From Streptomyces yatensis (GTDB taxonomy: Bacteria; Actinomycetota; Actinomycetes; Streptomycetales; Streptomycetaceae): a stretch of 64,000 bases of DNA. Positions 16,612-26,137 of the stretch are shown one piece after another. The notes under the pieces are model-generated. The model saw only the letters and a program-made list of their open reading frames with translations, made no database searches and had not been told where the DNA came from. The stretch is from assembly GCF_018069625.1 (NCBI RefSeq), contig NZ_CP072941.1, forward strand, positions 8,122,001 through 8,186,000, given 5' to 3'. Positions within the stretch are counted from its first letter, which is position 1, and each line of letters starts with the position of its first letter. The translations under genes and the position numbers were made by a program.

Positions 16612-18024
16612 TTGAGTCTGCGTCCATCCGTCACCGAGCTCGAGGTCCATGACATCCGGTTTCCCACCTCGGAGCAGCTCGACGGCTCGGACGCCATGAA
16701 CCCGGACCCCGACTACTCCGCCGCCTATGTCGTGCTGCGCACGGACGCGGGGGAGGGGGCGGCGTCCGAGGGACACGGCTTCGTCTTCACCATCGGCCGC
16801 GGCAACGATGTCACCGCGGCCGCCATCCGCTCGCTCCGCCCCCATGTGGTGGGCCGCCCCGCGCCGCTGACGGCGGCCGATCTGGCCGCCCTGCACCGTG
16901 AGCTGACCCATGACTCGCAGCTGCGCTGGCTCGGGCCGGAGAAGGGCGTCATGCATATGGCTGCGGGCGCGGTGGTCAACGCCGCCTGGGACCTCGCCGC
17001 CCGGCAGGCGGGCAAGCCGCTGTGGCAGTTCCTCGCCGAGATGTCGCCCGAGGAACTGGTCGGCTTGGTCGACTTCCGCTACCTCACCGACGCGCTCACC
17101 CGTGACGAGGCGCTGGCCATCCTGCGCGCCGCCGAGCCCGGCCGCGCCGAGCGCGCCGCGCTGCTGCGCGAGCGGGGCTACCCCGCCTACACCACCTCGC
17201 CCGGCTGGCTCGGCTACTCCGACGAGAAAATGATCAAGCTGGCGCAGGAGGCCGTCGCCGACGGCTTCGGCCAGATCAAGCTCAAGGTCGGCGCCGATCT
17301 CGACGAGGACCTCCGGCGGATGCGGATCGCGCGCGAGGCGGTCGGCCCCGATGTGCGCATCGCCGTGGACGCCAACCAGCGCTGGGACGTGGCGGAGGCG
17401 GTGCGCTGGATGAGCGCCCTGGCGCCGTACGACCCGCACTGGATCGAGGAGCCCACCAGCCCGGACGACGTCCTCGCCCACGCCGCCATCCGCGCCGGGC
17501 AGCCGGTCAAGGTCGCCACCGGTGAGCATGTCGCCAACCGGGTGGTCTTCAAGCAGCTGCTCCAGGCCGAGGCGGTCGACTTCGTCCAGATCGACGCGGC
17601 GCGGGTCGCCGGGGTGAACGAGAACCTGACGATCCTGCTGCTCGCCGCCAAGTACGGACTGCCGGTGTGCCCGCACGCGGGCGGCGTCGGGCTGTGCGAA
17701 CTCGTCCAGCATCTGGCCATGTTCGACTTCGTGGCCGTATCGGGCAGCTGGGACGACCGGGTCATCGAGTATGTCGACCACCTCCACGAGCACTTCGCCG
17801 ATCCCGTGGTCATCGAGTCGGGCCGCTACCGCACCCCGACCGCCCCGGGCTTCTCCGCCCGTATGTACCCCGAGTCGATCGCCGCCTACCGCTATCCGGA
17901 CGGACCCGAATGGCGGGCCCGCCTCGCGGGGCCCGAACCGGCGCCGCCCGCATCCGCACCGCCCGCATCCGCACCGCACGCACCCGCACCCGCACAGCCC
18001 GTACGACAGGAGGACCACCAGTGA
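16612..18024 (+). CDS. Enolase-superfamily dehydratase, probable L-fuconate dehydratase
   Basis: 470 residues of the mandelate-racemase/enolase superfamily. The proposed reaction is L-fuconate to 2-keto-3-deoxy-L-fuconate. Active-site elements are all visible: KLK in [10 protein letters not shown], metal ligands in [22 protein letters not shown] and KVATGEH, and the general-base His in CPHAGGVGL. The N-terminal motif [20 protein letters not shown] is that of the fuconate dehydratase subgroup. The TTG at 16612 has AGGGAG 6 bases upstream and is preferred to upstream in-frame starts. The C-terminus is a Pro/Ala-rich tail. The stop overlaps the GTG of the SDR gene. Confidence 0.85.
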   Translation: MSLRPSVTELEVHDIRFPTSEQLDGSDAMNPDPDYSAAYVVLRTDAGEGAASEGHGFVFTIGRGNDVTAAAIRSLRPHVVGRPAPLTAADLAALHRELTHDSQLRWLGPEKGVMHMAAGAVVNAAWDLAARQAGKPLWQFLAEMSPEELVGLVDFRYLTDALTRDEALAILRAAEPGRAERAALLRERGYPAYTTSPGWLGYSDEKMIKLAQEAVADGFGQIKLKVGADLDEDLRRMRIAREAVGPDVRIAVDANQRWDVAEAVRWMSALAPYDPHWIEEPTSPDDVLAHAAIRAGQPVKVATGEHVANRVVFKQLLQAEAVDFVQIDAARVAGVNENLTILLLAAKYGLPVCPHAGGVGLCELVQHLAMFDFVAVSGSWDDRVIEYVDHLHEHFADPVVIESGRYRTPTAPGFSARMYPESIAAYRYPDGPEWRARLAGPEPAPPASAPPASAPHAPAPAQPVRQEDHQ

Positions 18025-18797
18025 CCACCGGCGACTTCGAAGGGCTGGCCGCGCTCGTCACCGGCGGCGCCTCCGGTATCGGCGCCGCCATCGCCGCCAC
18101 GCTGCGCGACCGGGGAGCGCGGGTCGCCGTGCTCGACCGCGACCCGTCGGGCGCCCCGGACGGCACGCTGGCGCTCAAGGCCGACGTCACCTCCGACGAG
18201 GCGATCAGGAGCGCGGTGGACGCGGCGGTGACCGAGTTCGGCGCCCTGCACACCCTCGTCGGCAACGCGGGCATCGGCGCGATCGGCAGCGTCGAGGACA
18301 ACTCCGACGAGGAGTGGCACCGGCTGCTGGACATCAATGTGCTGGGCCTGGTCCGCACCGCGCGGGCCGCGCTGCCCCATCTGCGCGCCGCCGCGGCCGA
18401 CCGGCCCGGTGCCGTCTCCATCACCCACACCTGCTCGATCGCCGCCACCGCCGGGCTGCCGCAGCGCGCCGCCTACAGCGCCAGCAAGGGCGCGGTGCTC
18501 TCGCTGACCCTCGCCATGGCCGCCGACCACATCCGCGAGGGGGTCCGCGTCAACTGCGTCAACCCCGGCACCGCGGACACCCCGTGGGTCGGCCGGCTGC
18601 TCGACCAGGCCCCCGATCCGGCGGCCGAGCGCGCCGCCCTGGAGGCCCGTCAGCCCACCGGACGGCTGGTCTCCGCGGATGAGGTGGCCGCCGCCGTCGC
18701 GTATCTCGCCAGCCCCGCCGCCGCGGCCGTCACCGGCACCGCGCTGGCCGTCGACGGAGGGATGCAGGGACTGCGACTGCGCCCCGCCTCCTCCTGA
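18021..18797 (+). CDS. SDR oxidoreductase, probable 2-keto-3-deoxy-L-fuconate dehydrogenase
   Basis: A 258-residue NAD(P)-dependent short-chain dehydrogenase with TGGASGIG near residue 14, the GNAGIG segment, and the Ser, Tyr-x3-Lys active site in [21 protein letters not shown]. It is coupled to the dehydratase by a GTGA overlap and has CAGGAGG as ribosome-binding site. Context in a fuconate pathway suggests oxidation of 2-keto-3-deoxy-L-fuconate; an L-fucose dehydrogenase role is the main alternative, but the cluster also has an AKR for that step. Confidence 0.8.
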   Translation: MTTGDFEGLAALVTGGASGIGAAIAATLRDRGARVAVLDRDPSGAPDGTLALKADVTSDEAIRSAVDAAVTEFGALHTLVGNAGIGAIGSVEDNSDEEWHRLLDINVLGLVRTARAALPHLRAAAADRPGAVSITHTCSIAATAGLPQRAAYSASKGAVLSLTLAMAADHIREGVRVNCVNPGTADTPWVGRLLDQAPDPAAERAALEARQPTGRLVSADEVAAAVAYLASPAAAAVTGTALAVDGGMQGLRLRPASS

Positions 18798-18914
18798 GAC
18801 ACCGTCTCCACCCCGGACAGCGCCGCCACTGTGGACAACGGCCTCGCCCGACGCTACTCCCGAGACCAGCACCACCCGCACCACTCGACCCAGAACGACC
18901 AAGGACGGGACTCG

Positions 18915-19949
18915 ATGACGAGACTCCGCACCACCGGCACCGCCGCCTGCGCCGTGCTGCTGGCCGTCGCAGCGCTCACCGGCTGCAACCGAGAGAGCAA
19001 TGGCGCCGGCGGCGGCAAGGTCGGCATCGACATGCCGCGGACGGACACCGACTTCTGGAACTCCTACCAGCAGTACCTGGAGAAGGGTGTCGACAAGGGC
19101 ACCGTCTCCGCGCTGCCGCTGTCCAACTCCCAGAACGACATCTCCAAGCTGGTCGCCAACGTCCAGGCCTTCACCGACCAGGGCGCCAAGGCGATCGTCA
19201 TGGCACCCCAGGACACCGGCGCCATCTCCTCCACCCTGGAACAGCTGGAGGAGAAGAAGATCCCCGTGGTGAGCGTGGACACCCGGCCCGACTCCGGCAA
19301 GATCTACATGGTGGTCCGGGCCGACAACCGGGCGTACGGCACCAAGGCGTGCGAATACCTCGGCGAGAAGCTGGGCGGCAAGGGCCGGGTCGCCGAACTC
19401 CAGGGCGACCTCAGCTCCATCAACGGCCGGGACCGCTCGCAGGCGTTCGCCTCCTGCATGAAGAAGAAGTACCCCGGCATCAAGGTGCATGAGCTGCCCA
19501 CCGACTGGAAGGGCGATGTGGCCTCCGCCAAGCTGCAGAGCCTGCTGGCCCAGCACAAGGACATCAACGGCATCTACATGCAGGCGGGCGGCGTCTTCCT
19601 GCAGCCCACGCTCGCGCTGCTGGAGCAGAAGCGGCTGCTGAAGCCCGCCGGTTCGGACAAGCACATCACGATCATCTCCAACGACGGGATACCCGAGGAG
19701 CTGGACGCGATCCGCTCCGGGAAGATCGACGCCACGCTCTCCCAGCCCGCCGACCTCTACGCCCAGTGGGCCCTGAACTACGCGAAGGCCGCTCTGGACG
19801 GCAAGACGTTCAAACCCGGCCCCACCGACCACGGCTCCAACATCGTCAAGATCGAGAACGGGCTGGAGGACCAGCTCCCGGCGCCGCTGGTCACCAAGGA
19901 GAACGTCGACGACAAGAAGCTGTGGGCCAACCAGCTCGAGAAGAAGTGA
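18915..19949 (+). CDS. Sugar ABC transporter substrate-binding lipoprotein (RbsB-like)
   Basis: 344 residues. The signal peptide ends in the lipobox LTGC (Cys near residue 23), so the mature protein is anchored in the membrane outside the cell. The periplasmic-binding type 1 fold is shown by FWNSYQQYLEKGV, AIVMAPQDTGAISSTLEQL and VAELQGDLSSINGRDRSQAF. Its stop is 2 bases from the start of the ATPase gene, followed by the permease. The cluster suggests L-fucose or a related 6-deoxyhexose as ligand; this is inference. Confidence 0.88.
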   Translation: MTRLRTTGTAACAVLLAVAALTGCNRESNGAGGGKVGIDMPRTDTDFWNSYQQYLEKGVDKGTVSALPLSNSQNDISKLVANVQAFTDQGAKAIVMAPQDTGAISSTLEQLEEKKIPVVSVDTRPDSGKIYMVVRADNRAYGTKACEYLGEKLGGKGRVAELQGDLSSINGRDRSQAFASCMKKKYPGIKVHELPTDWKGDVASAKLQSLLAQHKDINGIYMQAGGVFLQPTLALLEQKRLLKPAGSDKHITIISNDGIPEELDAIRSGKIDATLSQPADLYAQWALNYAKAALDGKTFKPGPTDHGSNIVKIENGLEDQLPAPLVTKENVDDKKLWANQLEKK

Positions 19950-19951
19950 CC

Positions 19952-21538
19952 ATGGGCACGGTCGAGCAGCCCGCCGTGGTGCGGGCCCAGGGTGTCGTCA
20001 AACGGTTCGGTCCCACCGTCGCCCTGGACCAGGCCCGGCTGGCCGTACGGCCCGGGGAGGCCCACGCCCTCGTCGGGCGCAACGGGGCGGGCAAGTCCAC
20101 GCTGGTGTCCGTCCTGACCGGGATGGAGCGCCCGGACGAGGGCGAGGTGACCTTCGGGGGCGAGCCCGCCCCCGGCTACGGCGACACCGCCGCCTGGCAG
20201 CGCAAGGTGGCCTGCGTCTACCAGAAGTCGATGGTGGTCCCGGACCTGACGGTCGCCGAGAACCTCTACCTCAACCGCTTCCCGGGGGCGCGCCACATCC
20301 GCTGGCGCGCCCTGCGCGAGGACGCCCGCGCGCTGCTGGCCGAGTACGGCGTGGAGGTGGATCCGCAGACGCGGGCGAAGGACCTCAGCGTCGAGCAGCG
20401 GCAGTTCGTGGAGATCGCCCGGGCCCTCTCCTTCGGCGCCCGGCTGATCATCCTCGACGAGCCCACCGCCCAGCTCGACGCGGGGGGTATCGACCGGCTC
20501 TTCGCCAAGCTGCTGGAGCTGCGCCGGCAGGGGGTGGCCTTCCTGTTCATCTCGCACCATCTGCAGGAGGTCTACGAACTCTGCGACACCGTCACCGTCT
20601 TCCGTGACGCCCGGCATGTGCTCACCGCCCCGGTCGCCGACCTCCCCAAGGAGGAGCTGGTGGCGGCGATGACCGGGGACGACGGCGCGGCGCCCGGAGG
20701 CGACTCCCGGGCCGTCGTCCGCGCCCCCGTCGCCCGTAAGGAGGCCGACCCGGGCGGGGAACCGGTGCTGCGCACCGAAGGGCTCACCCTGGAGGGCGAG
20801 TTCGACCCGCTGGACCTGGTGGTGCGCCCCGGCGAGGTGCTCGGCCTGGCCGGGGCCACCGCCAGCGGCAACACGGCGGTCGGCGAGACCCTGGTGGGCC
20901 TGCGCAAACCGGCCGGCGGGCAGCTTTCGGTGCGCGGCCGCCCGGTGCGCCCCGGCAGCGTGCCGCACGCCATCGACGCGGGCATCGGCTACGTCCCGGA
21001 GGACCGGCACGACCAGGGCCTGGTCCTGGGCCGCAGCGTCGCCGAGAACGCCACCTTGACCGTCACCGACCAACTCGGGCCCTACGGCACGGTGCTGCCC
21101 TCCCGGACCCGCGCCTTCGCCCAGCGGATGATCACCTCACTGGACATCAAGACCTCGGGCCCCTCGCAGCCCGTTTCGGGTTTGTCCGGCGGAAATCAGC
21201 AGAAGGTCGTCATCGCGCGGGCGCTGGCCCGTGAGCCCAGCGTGCTGGTTGCCATCCGCCCGACCGCCGGGGTGGACGTGAAGTCCAAGGACGCCCTGCT
21301 CGGCGTCGTACGGGACGTCGCCGCGGCCGGGAGCGGCGCGGTCATCGTCTCCGACGAACTGGACGATCTGCGGGTCTGCGACCGGATCCTGGCCTTCTTC
21401 CACGGGCGGGTGGTCGCGGAGTTCGACAGCGGCTGGAGCGACCGCCAGCTCGTCGCCGCCATGGAGGGCATGACGGAGCCGGGCACCGACGGCACGGCGG
21501 GGGACACAGAAGACCGCACAGAAGGAAGGCAGTCATGA
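19952..21538 (+). CDS. Sugar ABC transporter ATP-binding protein (RbsA-like, two cassettes)
   Basis: 528 residues with two nucleotide-binding domains. The first has Walker A GRNGAGKST, signature LSVEQRQFVEIARAL and Walker B LIILDEPTAQLD. The second has a degenerate Walker A (GATASGNT), an intact LSGGNQQKVVIARAL, and a Walker B region that reads VAIRPTAGVD, lacking the Asp-Glu pair. Only the first site is expected to hydrolyse ATP efficiently. The stop overlaps the permease start (ATGA). Confidence 0.92.
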   Translation: MGTVEQPAVVRAQGVVKRFGPTVALDQARLAVRPGEAHALVGRNGAGKSTLVSVLTGMERPDEGEVTFGGEPAPGYGDTAAWQRKVACVYQKSMVVPDLTVAENLYLNRFPGARHIRWRALREDARALLAEYGVEVDPQTRAKDLSVEQRQFVEIARALSFGARLIILDEPTAQLDAGGIDRLFAKLLELRRQGVAFLFISHHLQEVYELCDTVTVFRDARHVLTAPVADLPKEELVAAMTGDDGAAPGGDSRAVVRAPVARKEADPGGEPVLRTEGLTLEGEFDPLDLVVRPGEVLGLAGATASGNTAVGETLVGLRKPAGGQLSVRGRPVRPGSVPHAIDAGIGYVPEDRHDQGLVLGRSVAENATLTVTDQLGPYGTVLPSRTRAFAQRMITSLDIKTSGPSQPVSGLSGGNQQKVVIARALAREPSVLVAIRPTAGVDVKSKDALLGVVRDVAAAGSGAVIVSDELDDLRVCDRILAFFHGRVVAEFDSGWSDRQLVAAMEGMTEPGTDGTAGDTEDRTEGRQS

Positions 21539-22572
21539 CCGATACCGCACGCCAGCAGACCGCCGAGGCGGTGGCTGACGGCCCGGCGGGGCGGGGCCGG
21601 CCGCGGATCGACATCGCGCGCTGGCGCGATCTGTCACTGGTTCCCGTGATCTTCGTCCTCGGGGTCATCGGCTTCATCGTCTCGCCCGCCTTCCTCACCG
21701 AGGACAACCTGATCGGCGTCGTCCAGCAGTCCACCGAGCTGGGGCTGCTGGTGCTGGGCGAGGCGCTGATCCTGATCAGCGGGCGGATGGACCTCTCCCT
21801 GGAGTCGACCATCGCCGTGGCGCCGGTGATCGCCCTGTGGCTCGTCCTGCCCGATCACGGGGCGCGGTTCGAGGGCCTGGGGCTGCTGCCGGTGTGGACC
21901 GCCATACCGCTGTGCCTGGCGGTCGGGGCGCTGATCGGCGCGGCCAACGGCTTCCTGATGCTCAAGCTGCGCGTCAACGGCTTCATCGCGACCCTGGGCA
22001 TGCTCACCATGCTGCGCGGACTGCAGGTCGGCGTCGCCGAGGGCCAGTCGATCGTCAACGTCCCCGAGTCCTTCCGCTACCTCGGCAAGGCCGACTGGCT
22101 GGGCGTGCCCGCCGCCGTGTGGATCTGCCTGGGGCTGTACGCCCTCGGCGGCCTGGCGCTGGGCTATCTGCGGCACGGGCGCGCGCTGTACGCGATCGGC
22201 GGCAACCCCGAGGCCGCGCGGGCGGCGGGCATCCGGGTGGACCGGATCACCTGGATCGTGCTGAGCGTCGGCGGCCTTCTCGCCGCCTTCGCGGGCATCC
22301 TCTACACCGGCCACTACGGCTCGGTCGCCGCGACCCAGGGCAACGGCTGGATCTTCCAGGTCTTCGCCGCGGCGGTCATCGGCGGCATCAGCCTCAAGGG
22401 CGGCCGCGGCACGCTCTTCGGCGCGCTCACCGGCGTGCTGACGCTGCAACTGGTCGTCAACGTGATGACCCTGGGCGGGGTACCGCCCCTGTGGAACCAG
22501 TTCATCAACGGCTCGATCATCATCGTCGCGCTGATCATCTCCCGCTACGCCAGCGGCGAGAAGCAGGACTGA
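21535..22572 (+). CDS. Sugar ABC transporter permease (RbsC-like)
   Basis: 345 residues with about ten hydrophobic segments. The BPD_transp_2 family pattern is clear: GEALILISGRMDLSLES in the first third and ALYAIGGNPEAARAAGIRV near the middle, with the RbsC-like end GGVPPLWNQFINGSIIIVALI. The ATG overlaps the stop of the ATPase gene, making one operon with the binding protein. Confidence 0.92.
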   Translation: MTDTARQQTAEAVADGPAGRGRPRIDIARWRDLSLVPVIFVLGVIGFIVSPAFLTEDNLIGVVQQSTELGLLVLGEALILISGRMDLSLESTIAVAPVIALWLVLPDHGARFEGLGLLPVWTAIPLCLAVGALIGAANGFLMLKLRVNGFIATLGMLTMLRGLQVGVAEGQSIVNVPESFRYLGKADWLGVPAAVWICLGLYALGGLALGYLRHGRALYAIGGNPEAARAAGIRVDRITWIVLSVGGLLAAFAGILYTGHYGSVAATQGNGWIFQVFAAAVIGGISLKGGRGTLFGALTGVLTLQLVVNVMTLGGVPPLWNQFINGSIIIVALIISRYASGEKQD

Positions 22573-22592
22573 GAGCCGGTCGGGAGGAAGCC

Positions 22593-23615
22593 ATGGTGGG
22601 CGACGGAGGACGGGCCCCGAGCGGCCCGCGCGAACTGGGGCGCTCGGGGGTGCGCGTACCACCCCTGGGCCTTGGCTGCGCGCCGCTGGGCAATCTCTAC
22701 GAGCCGGTGCCGGAGGAGCGCGCGAGGGACACCGTAAGGGCGGCGTTCGACACCGGCCTCACCTATATGGACACCGCGCCGCACTACGGCGTCGGTCTGT
22801 CCGAGGAGCGGCTGGGGCGGGTGCTGGCCGGGCGCGAGCGCGCCTCGTACACCCTCTCCACCAAGGTGGGGCGACGGCTGCGGCCGCGCGCCCCGGGGGA
22901 GCCCGTCCAGGCGGACGGGTTCGCCGACACCCCCGACCGGGTCCGGGAGTGGGACTTCACCCGGGACGGCATCCGCGCCACCCTCGAGTCCTCCCTGGAG
23001 CGGCTCGGGGTCGACGCCCTGGACATCGTCTACGTGCACGATCCGGAAGACCACATTCGTGAGGTCTACGAGACGGGCTTCGCGGCGCTGGCCGAGCTGA
23101 AGCGGGAGAAGCTCGTCCGGGCCATCGGTTTCGGCATGAACCACAGCGACCTCCTCGCCCGGTTCGTCGCCGACTTCGATGTGGACGTCGTGCTGTGCGC
23201 CGGCCGCTGGACGCTGCTGGACCGCACCGCCCACGACGATCTGCTGCCGGTGTGCGAGCGGCGCGGCACCGCCGTGGTGGTCGGCGGGGTCTACAACTCC
23301 GGGCTGCTCGCCGACCCCGCCCCCGGGGCCCGCTACGACTACCGGCAGGCGCCGCCCGAGCTCCTGGCGCGGGCCCAGCGGCTGGCCGAGGTGTGCGCCG
23401 AGTACGGGGTGCCGCTGCGGGCCGCCGCGCTGCGCTTCCCCTTCGGCCATCCCGCGGTGGCCGCGGCGGTGGTCGGCTGCGCCACCCCGGCCGAAGTCCG
23501 GGACAACGCCGAGCTGTTCACCCACGACATCCCCGATGAGCTGTGGCAGGCTCTGGTGGCGCGCGGGCTGCTCGACGAGGACATCCCGCTGCCGGTCCCG
23601 ACCCCCGAGGAGTGA
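22593..23615 (+). CDS. Aldo/keto reductase, probable L-fucose dehydrogenase
   Basis: A 340-residue NAD(P)-dependent AKR of the D-threo-aldose/L-fucose dehydrogenase type. The catalytic residues lie in YMDTAPHYGVGLSEERLG (Asp, Tyr), LSTKVGR (Lys) and DIVYVHDPED (His). The GTAVVVGGVYNSGLL and AAALRFPFGHPAVAAAVVG motifs are characteristic of this subgroup. GGGAGGA precedes the ATG at 22593. The expected reaction is oxidation of L-fucose (or L-galactose) to the lactone, the first step of the pathway whose later enzymes flank it. Confidence 0.82.
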   Translation: MVGDGGRAPSGPRELGRSGVRVPPLGLGCAPLGNLYEPVPEERARDTVRAAFDTGLTYMDTAPHYGVGLSEERLGRVLAGRERASYTLSTKVGRRLRPRAPGEPVQADGFADTPDRVREWDFTRDGIRATLESSLERLGVDALDIVYVHDPEDHIREVYETGFAALAELKREKLVRAIGFGMNHSDLLARFVADFDVDVVLCAGRWTLLDRTAHDDLLPVCERRGTAVVVGGVYNSGLLADPAPGARYDYRQAPPELLARAQRLAEVCAEYGVPLRAAALRFPFGHPAVAAAVVGCATPAEVRDNAELFTHDIPDELWQALVARGLLDEDIPLPVPTPEE

Positions 23616-23617
23616 CC

Positions 23618-24469
23618 TTGCCTCGCCGTATCGACGCCCACCACCATCTGTGGGACCTGACCCGCCGTGAGCAGCCCTGGATGGACGGCCCCTGGGCCGA
23701 GCCCATCCGCCGCACCTTCACCCCGGACGACCTCGCCCCGCATCTGGACGCCCATGGGATCGGCGCCACCGTCGTCGTCCAGTCCAGCTCCTCCGTCGAG
23801 GAGACCCGTGAACTCCTGGCCCTGGCGGGCGGGTCGGACCGGATCGCGGGCGTCGTCGGCTGGGCCGGCCTCACCGATCCCGGGGTGGGCGAGGTGCTCG
23901 CGGAGCTGGCCGCCGGGCCCGGCGGCGACCGGCTGGTCGGCCTGCGCCACCAGGTGCAGGACGAGCCGGATCCGCGCTGGCTGGACCGCGAGGACGCCCG
24001 CCGCGGGCTCGCCGCCGTGGCCGACGCGGGGCTGGTCTACGACCTGCTGGTCACCCCGCGCGAACTTCCCGCGGCCATCGGCGCCGTCCGCGAGCTGCCG
24101 CAGGTGCGCTTCGTCCTCGACCACGCGGCCAAGCCGCCCGTGGCGAGCGGTGAGCGCGACCTCTGGGCCCGGCAGCTCACCTCGCTCGCGGCCCTGCCCA
24201 ACGTCGACTGCAAGCTGTCCGGACTGGTCACCGAGGCCGACTGGGACGGCTGGAAGCCGGACCAGGTGCTGCCGTACGCGCGGCACGTCCTGGACGCCTT
24301 CGGGCCCGGCCGGGTGCTCTTCGGCTCCGACTGGCCGGTGTGCCTCCTGGCCGCGACCTACGAGGAGGTGGTGTCCCTCGCCGAGCGGGCCACCCTCCAC
24401 CTCGGCGAGGACGAGCGCGCAGCCGTCTTCGGCGGCAACGCGGCCCGCGCCTACGGCCTCCGGCCGTAA
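23618..24469 (+). CDS. Amidohydrolase-2 family lactonase, probable L-fuconolactonase
   Basis: 283 residues of the COG3618 amidohydrolase group. Metal-binding IDAHHHLWD is at the N-terminus, with FVLDHAAKPP, NVDCKLSGL and FGSDWPVC downstream, all diagnostic of the fuconolactonase/PDC hydrolase group. The TTG at 23618 has GAGGAG 5 bases upstream; a GTG at 23612 overlapping the previous stop is possible but its spacing to GAGGAG is too short. It should open the sugar lactone to L-fuconate. Confidence 0.82.
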   Translation: MPRRIDAHHHLWDLTRREQPWMDGPWAEPIRRTFTPDDLAPHLDAHGIGATVVVQSSSSVEETRELLALAGGSDRIAGVVGWAGLTDPGVGEVLAELAAGPGGDRLVGLRHQVQDEPDPRWLDREDARRGLAAVADAGLVYDLLVTPRELPAAIGAVRELPQVRFVLDHAAKPPVASGERDLWARQLTSLAALPNVDCKLSGLVTEADWDGWKPDQVLPYARHVLDAFGPGRVLFGSDWPVCLLAATYEEVVSLAERATLHLGEDERAAVFGGNAARAYGLRP

Positions 24470-24491
24470 GGCGCGCGCCGCCCGCCGGGGC

Positions 24492-25163
24492 TCACAGCGT
24501 GGAGCGCAGCCACTGCTCCACGCTCGCGATGTGCACCGTCGCCCAGGACCGCGCCGCCTCCGCGTCACGGTCCCGCAGCGCGGAGAGGATCGCCCGGTGC
24601 TCATGGAGGGTGCGGCTGACCGCGTCCTCCTGGGTCAGACCGCGCCACACCCGGGCCCGGGTGGTGGGCCCGGAGAGCCCGTCGAGCAGTGAACACAGCA
24701 CCGAGTTGCCCGAGCACTGGACGATGCCGCGGTGGAACTCCAGGTCGCAGGCGACCAGTTCCTCCACGGAGGGCTCCTGCCCGAGCGCGTCCAGCTGCGC
24801 CTGGAGCCGGTCCAGCTCGGCCTCGCTGATCCGGGTGGAGGCCAGCGCCGTGGCCGCGGGCTCCAGGATCCGCCGTACGGCCAGGAACTCCAGTACGGTG
24901 TCATCGCGGTGGAAGTCCACGACGAAGCTCAGCGCCTCCAGCAGCAACTGGGGGTCGAGGCTGGTCACATAGGTGCCGTCGCCCTGGCGTACGTCGAGGA
25001 TCCGGATCAGCGACAGGGCCCGCACGGCCTCGCGCAGCGAGTTGCGGGACAGCCCCAGATCGGCGGCCAGCTCACTCTCCTTGGGGAGCCGGTCACCGGG
25101 ACGCAGCGCGCCCGAGACGATCATGCCCTTGATTTTCTCGATCGCCTCGTCGGTGACCGCCAT
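24492..25163 (-). CDS. GntR/FadR-family transcriptional regulator
   Basis: 223 residues. The N-terminal winged helix has RPGDRLPKESELAADLGLSR and NSLREAVRALSLIRIL; the C-terminal FCD effector domain has EFLAVRRILEPAATALAS, DLEFHRGIVQCSGN and LHEHRAILSALRDRDAEAA, with the metal-coordinating Asp/His pattern. It is convergent with the lactonase gene and closes the sugar cluster. It is expected to repress it until a sugar acid binds. ATG 25163 has GGGGAGG upstream; an ATG seven codons earlier lacks one. Confidence 0.9.
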   Translation of the reverse strand: MAVTDEAIEKIKGMIVSGALRPGDRLPKESELAADLGLSRNSLREAVRALSLIRILDVRQGDGTYVTSLDPQLLLEALSFVVDFHRDDTVLEFLAVRRILEPAATALASTRISEAELDRLQAQLDALGQEPSVEELVACDLEFHRGIVQCSGNSVLCSLLDGLSGPTTRARVWRGLTQEDAVSRTLHEHRAILSALRDRDAEAARSWATVHIASVEQWLRSTL

Positions 25164-25184
25164 GGTGGACCTCCCCGGAGCCAA

Positions 25185-25195
25185 ACATCCGATGT
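25185..25195. promoter_or_regulatory. Perfect palindromic operator upstream of gntR
   Basis: acatcCgatgt is a perfect 5+1+5 palindrome 21 bases upstream of the regulator start, inside its promoter. The same half-sites recur before the dehydratase gene 8.6 kb away, supporting autoregulation and control of the catabolic operon. Confidence 0.6.
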
Positions 25196-25322
25196 ATCAG
25201 GGGTCCATTATGACTTATGGCGCGCGCGAAACCGGCGGCGTCTGCCGGGGACGCCGCCGGTCCGCTGGGACCTGCTGCCGGGAGGGCCCGAAGACCGGCT
25301 CAGAGCCGGTTCATCGGAGGGC

Positions 25323-25793
25323 TCAGAAGGTGAACGGCCCCGGGTTCTGGGGCGAGGTGGCGGTGCAGTTCACCGTGATCAGGCCGAAGATGACCAGCTT
25401 GAGCGACTTGGCCTCCAGCACGTCGCCCGCGGCCACCGTGCCCTTGAGCGGGCCGGTGGTCACATCGGAGCCGGTCGGGATCGCCGGGTTGGCGTTGCCG
25501 GTGAAGGTGGCCGTCCCGGAGCCGTTCTTCGACAGCGTCAGCGTCGAGCTCACCGAGCCCGCCGGAACGTCGATCGGAGCCTTGATCGCTCCCGAGGACA
25601 GGGTGATGGTCGCGGCCGTCCCGCTCTGCGTGGCCGTGAGGGTGGCCAGGCCGGACCCGTAGGTGCCGCAGTCGGCGGTCAGGGTCGCGGTCGTGGGGTC
25701 GACCGCGGACGCGGTCGGCGCCAGCGCCAGCGCGCCGGCGGCCAGTGCTGCTGTTCCCATTGCCGTGCTGATCCCGAGCTTGAAGCGTCTCAT
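25323..25793 (-). CDS. Small secreted protein of unknown function
   Basis: 156 residues with a Sec signal peptide (MRRFKLGIS, Ala-rich core, cleavage near TASA-VD). The mature part is Thr/Ser/Gly-rich beta-type sequence with two cysteines (TADCGTYGSG and TVNCTATSP) that probably form a disulfide across the domain. It lacks charged catalytic motifs. Similar small secreted proteins are common in Streptomyces with no assigned role. GGAAGG lies upstream of the ATG. Confidence 0.8.
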   Translation of the reverse strand: MRRFKLGISTAMGTAALAAGALALAPTASAVDPTTATLTADCGTYGSGLATLTATQSGTAATITLSSGAIKAPIDVPAGSVSSTLTLSKNGSGTATFTGNANPAIPTGSDVTTGPLKGTVAAGDVLEAKSLKLVIFGLITVNCTATSPQNPGPFTF

Positions 25794-26137
25794 GGGACTG
25801 CCTTCCGGAGTGGGGGAGTGCGCTGATGTGTGGGGGGTTCCCGCCCGTCATCCACGGGCGATGTCATTGATGCGCGCACCGCCGAAGAAGGCAAGAGCGA
25901 TTCAGCAGATTTTTAACGCGCGAGTAAGTCCGCGGCCGCCGCACCAGATCACCGCCAACTGCCGTACAGGCGGCGGAACTTGGGGAAGCCTCAGGTCAGC
26001 TCCCCGGCGTGCCGCGCGCCCCCCCCGGCGTACCACCGGGGCGATCCGGCCGGGGCCCGGACCGGGTCCGGGCGGCCGGGTGAGAAGACGTTTCCTCTCA
26101 CCCGGCCGCCCGGCTCGGGAAGGCGGCCCCGCGGGGG
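25794..26137. other. Gap between the secreted-protein gene and glpD
   Basis: 344 bases with no gene. The glpD terminator occupies 26068-26113; another inverted repeat (cccgga-ccggg-tccggg, 26056-26072) abuts it. The remainder up to the secreted-protein start should hold that gene's promoter; a T-rich patch near 25908-25915 is the only AT-rich spot. Confidence 0.5.
26068..26113 (-). terminator. Strong terminator of the glpFKD operon
   Basis: An 18-bp perfect stem with a 10-base loop (agacgtttcc) lies about 25 bases beyond the glpD stop. Left arm 26068-26085, right arm 26096-26113. Confidence 0.9.
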
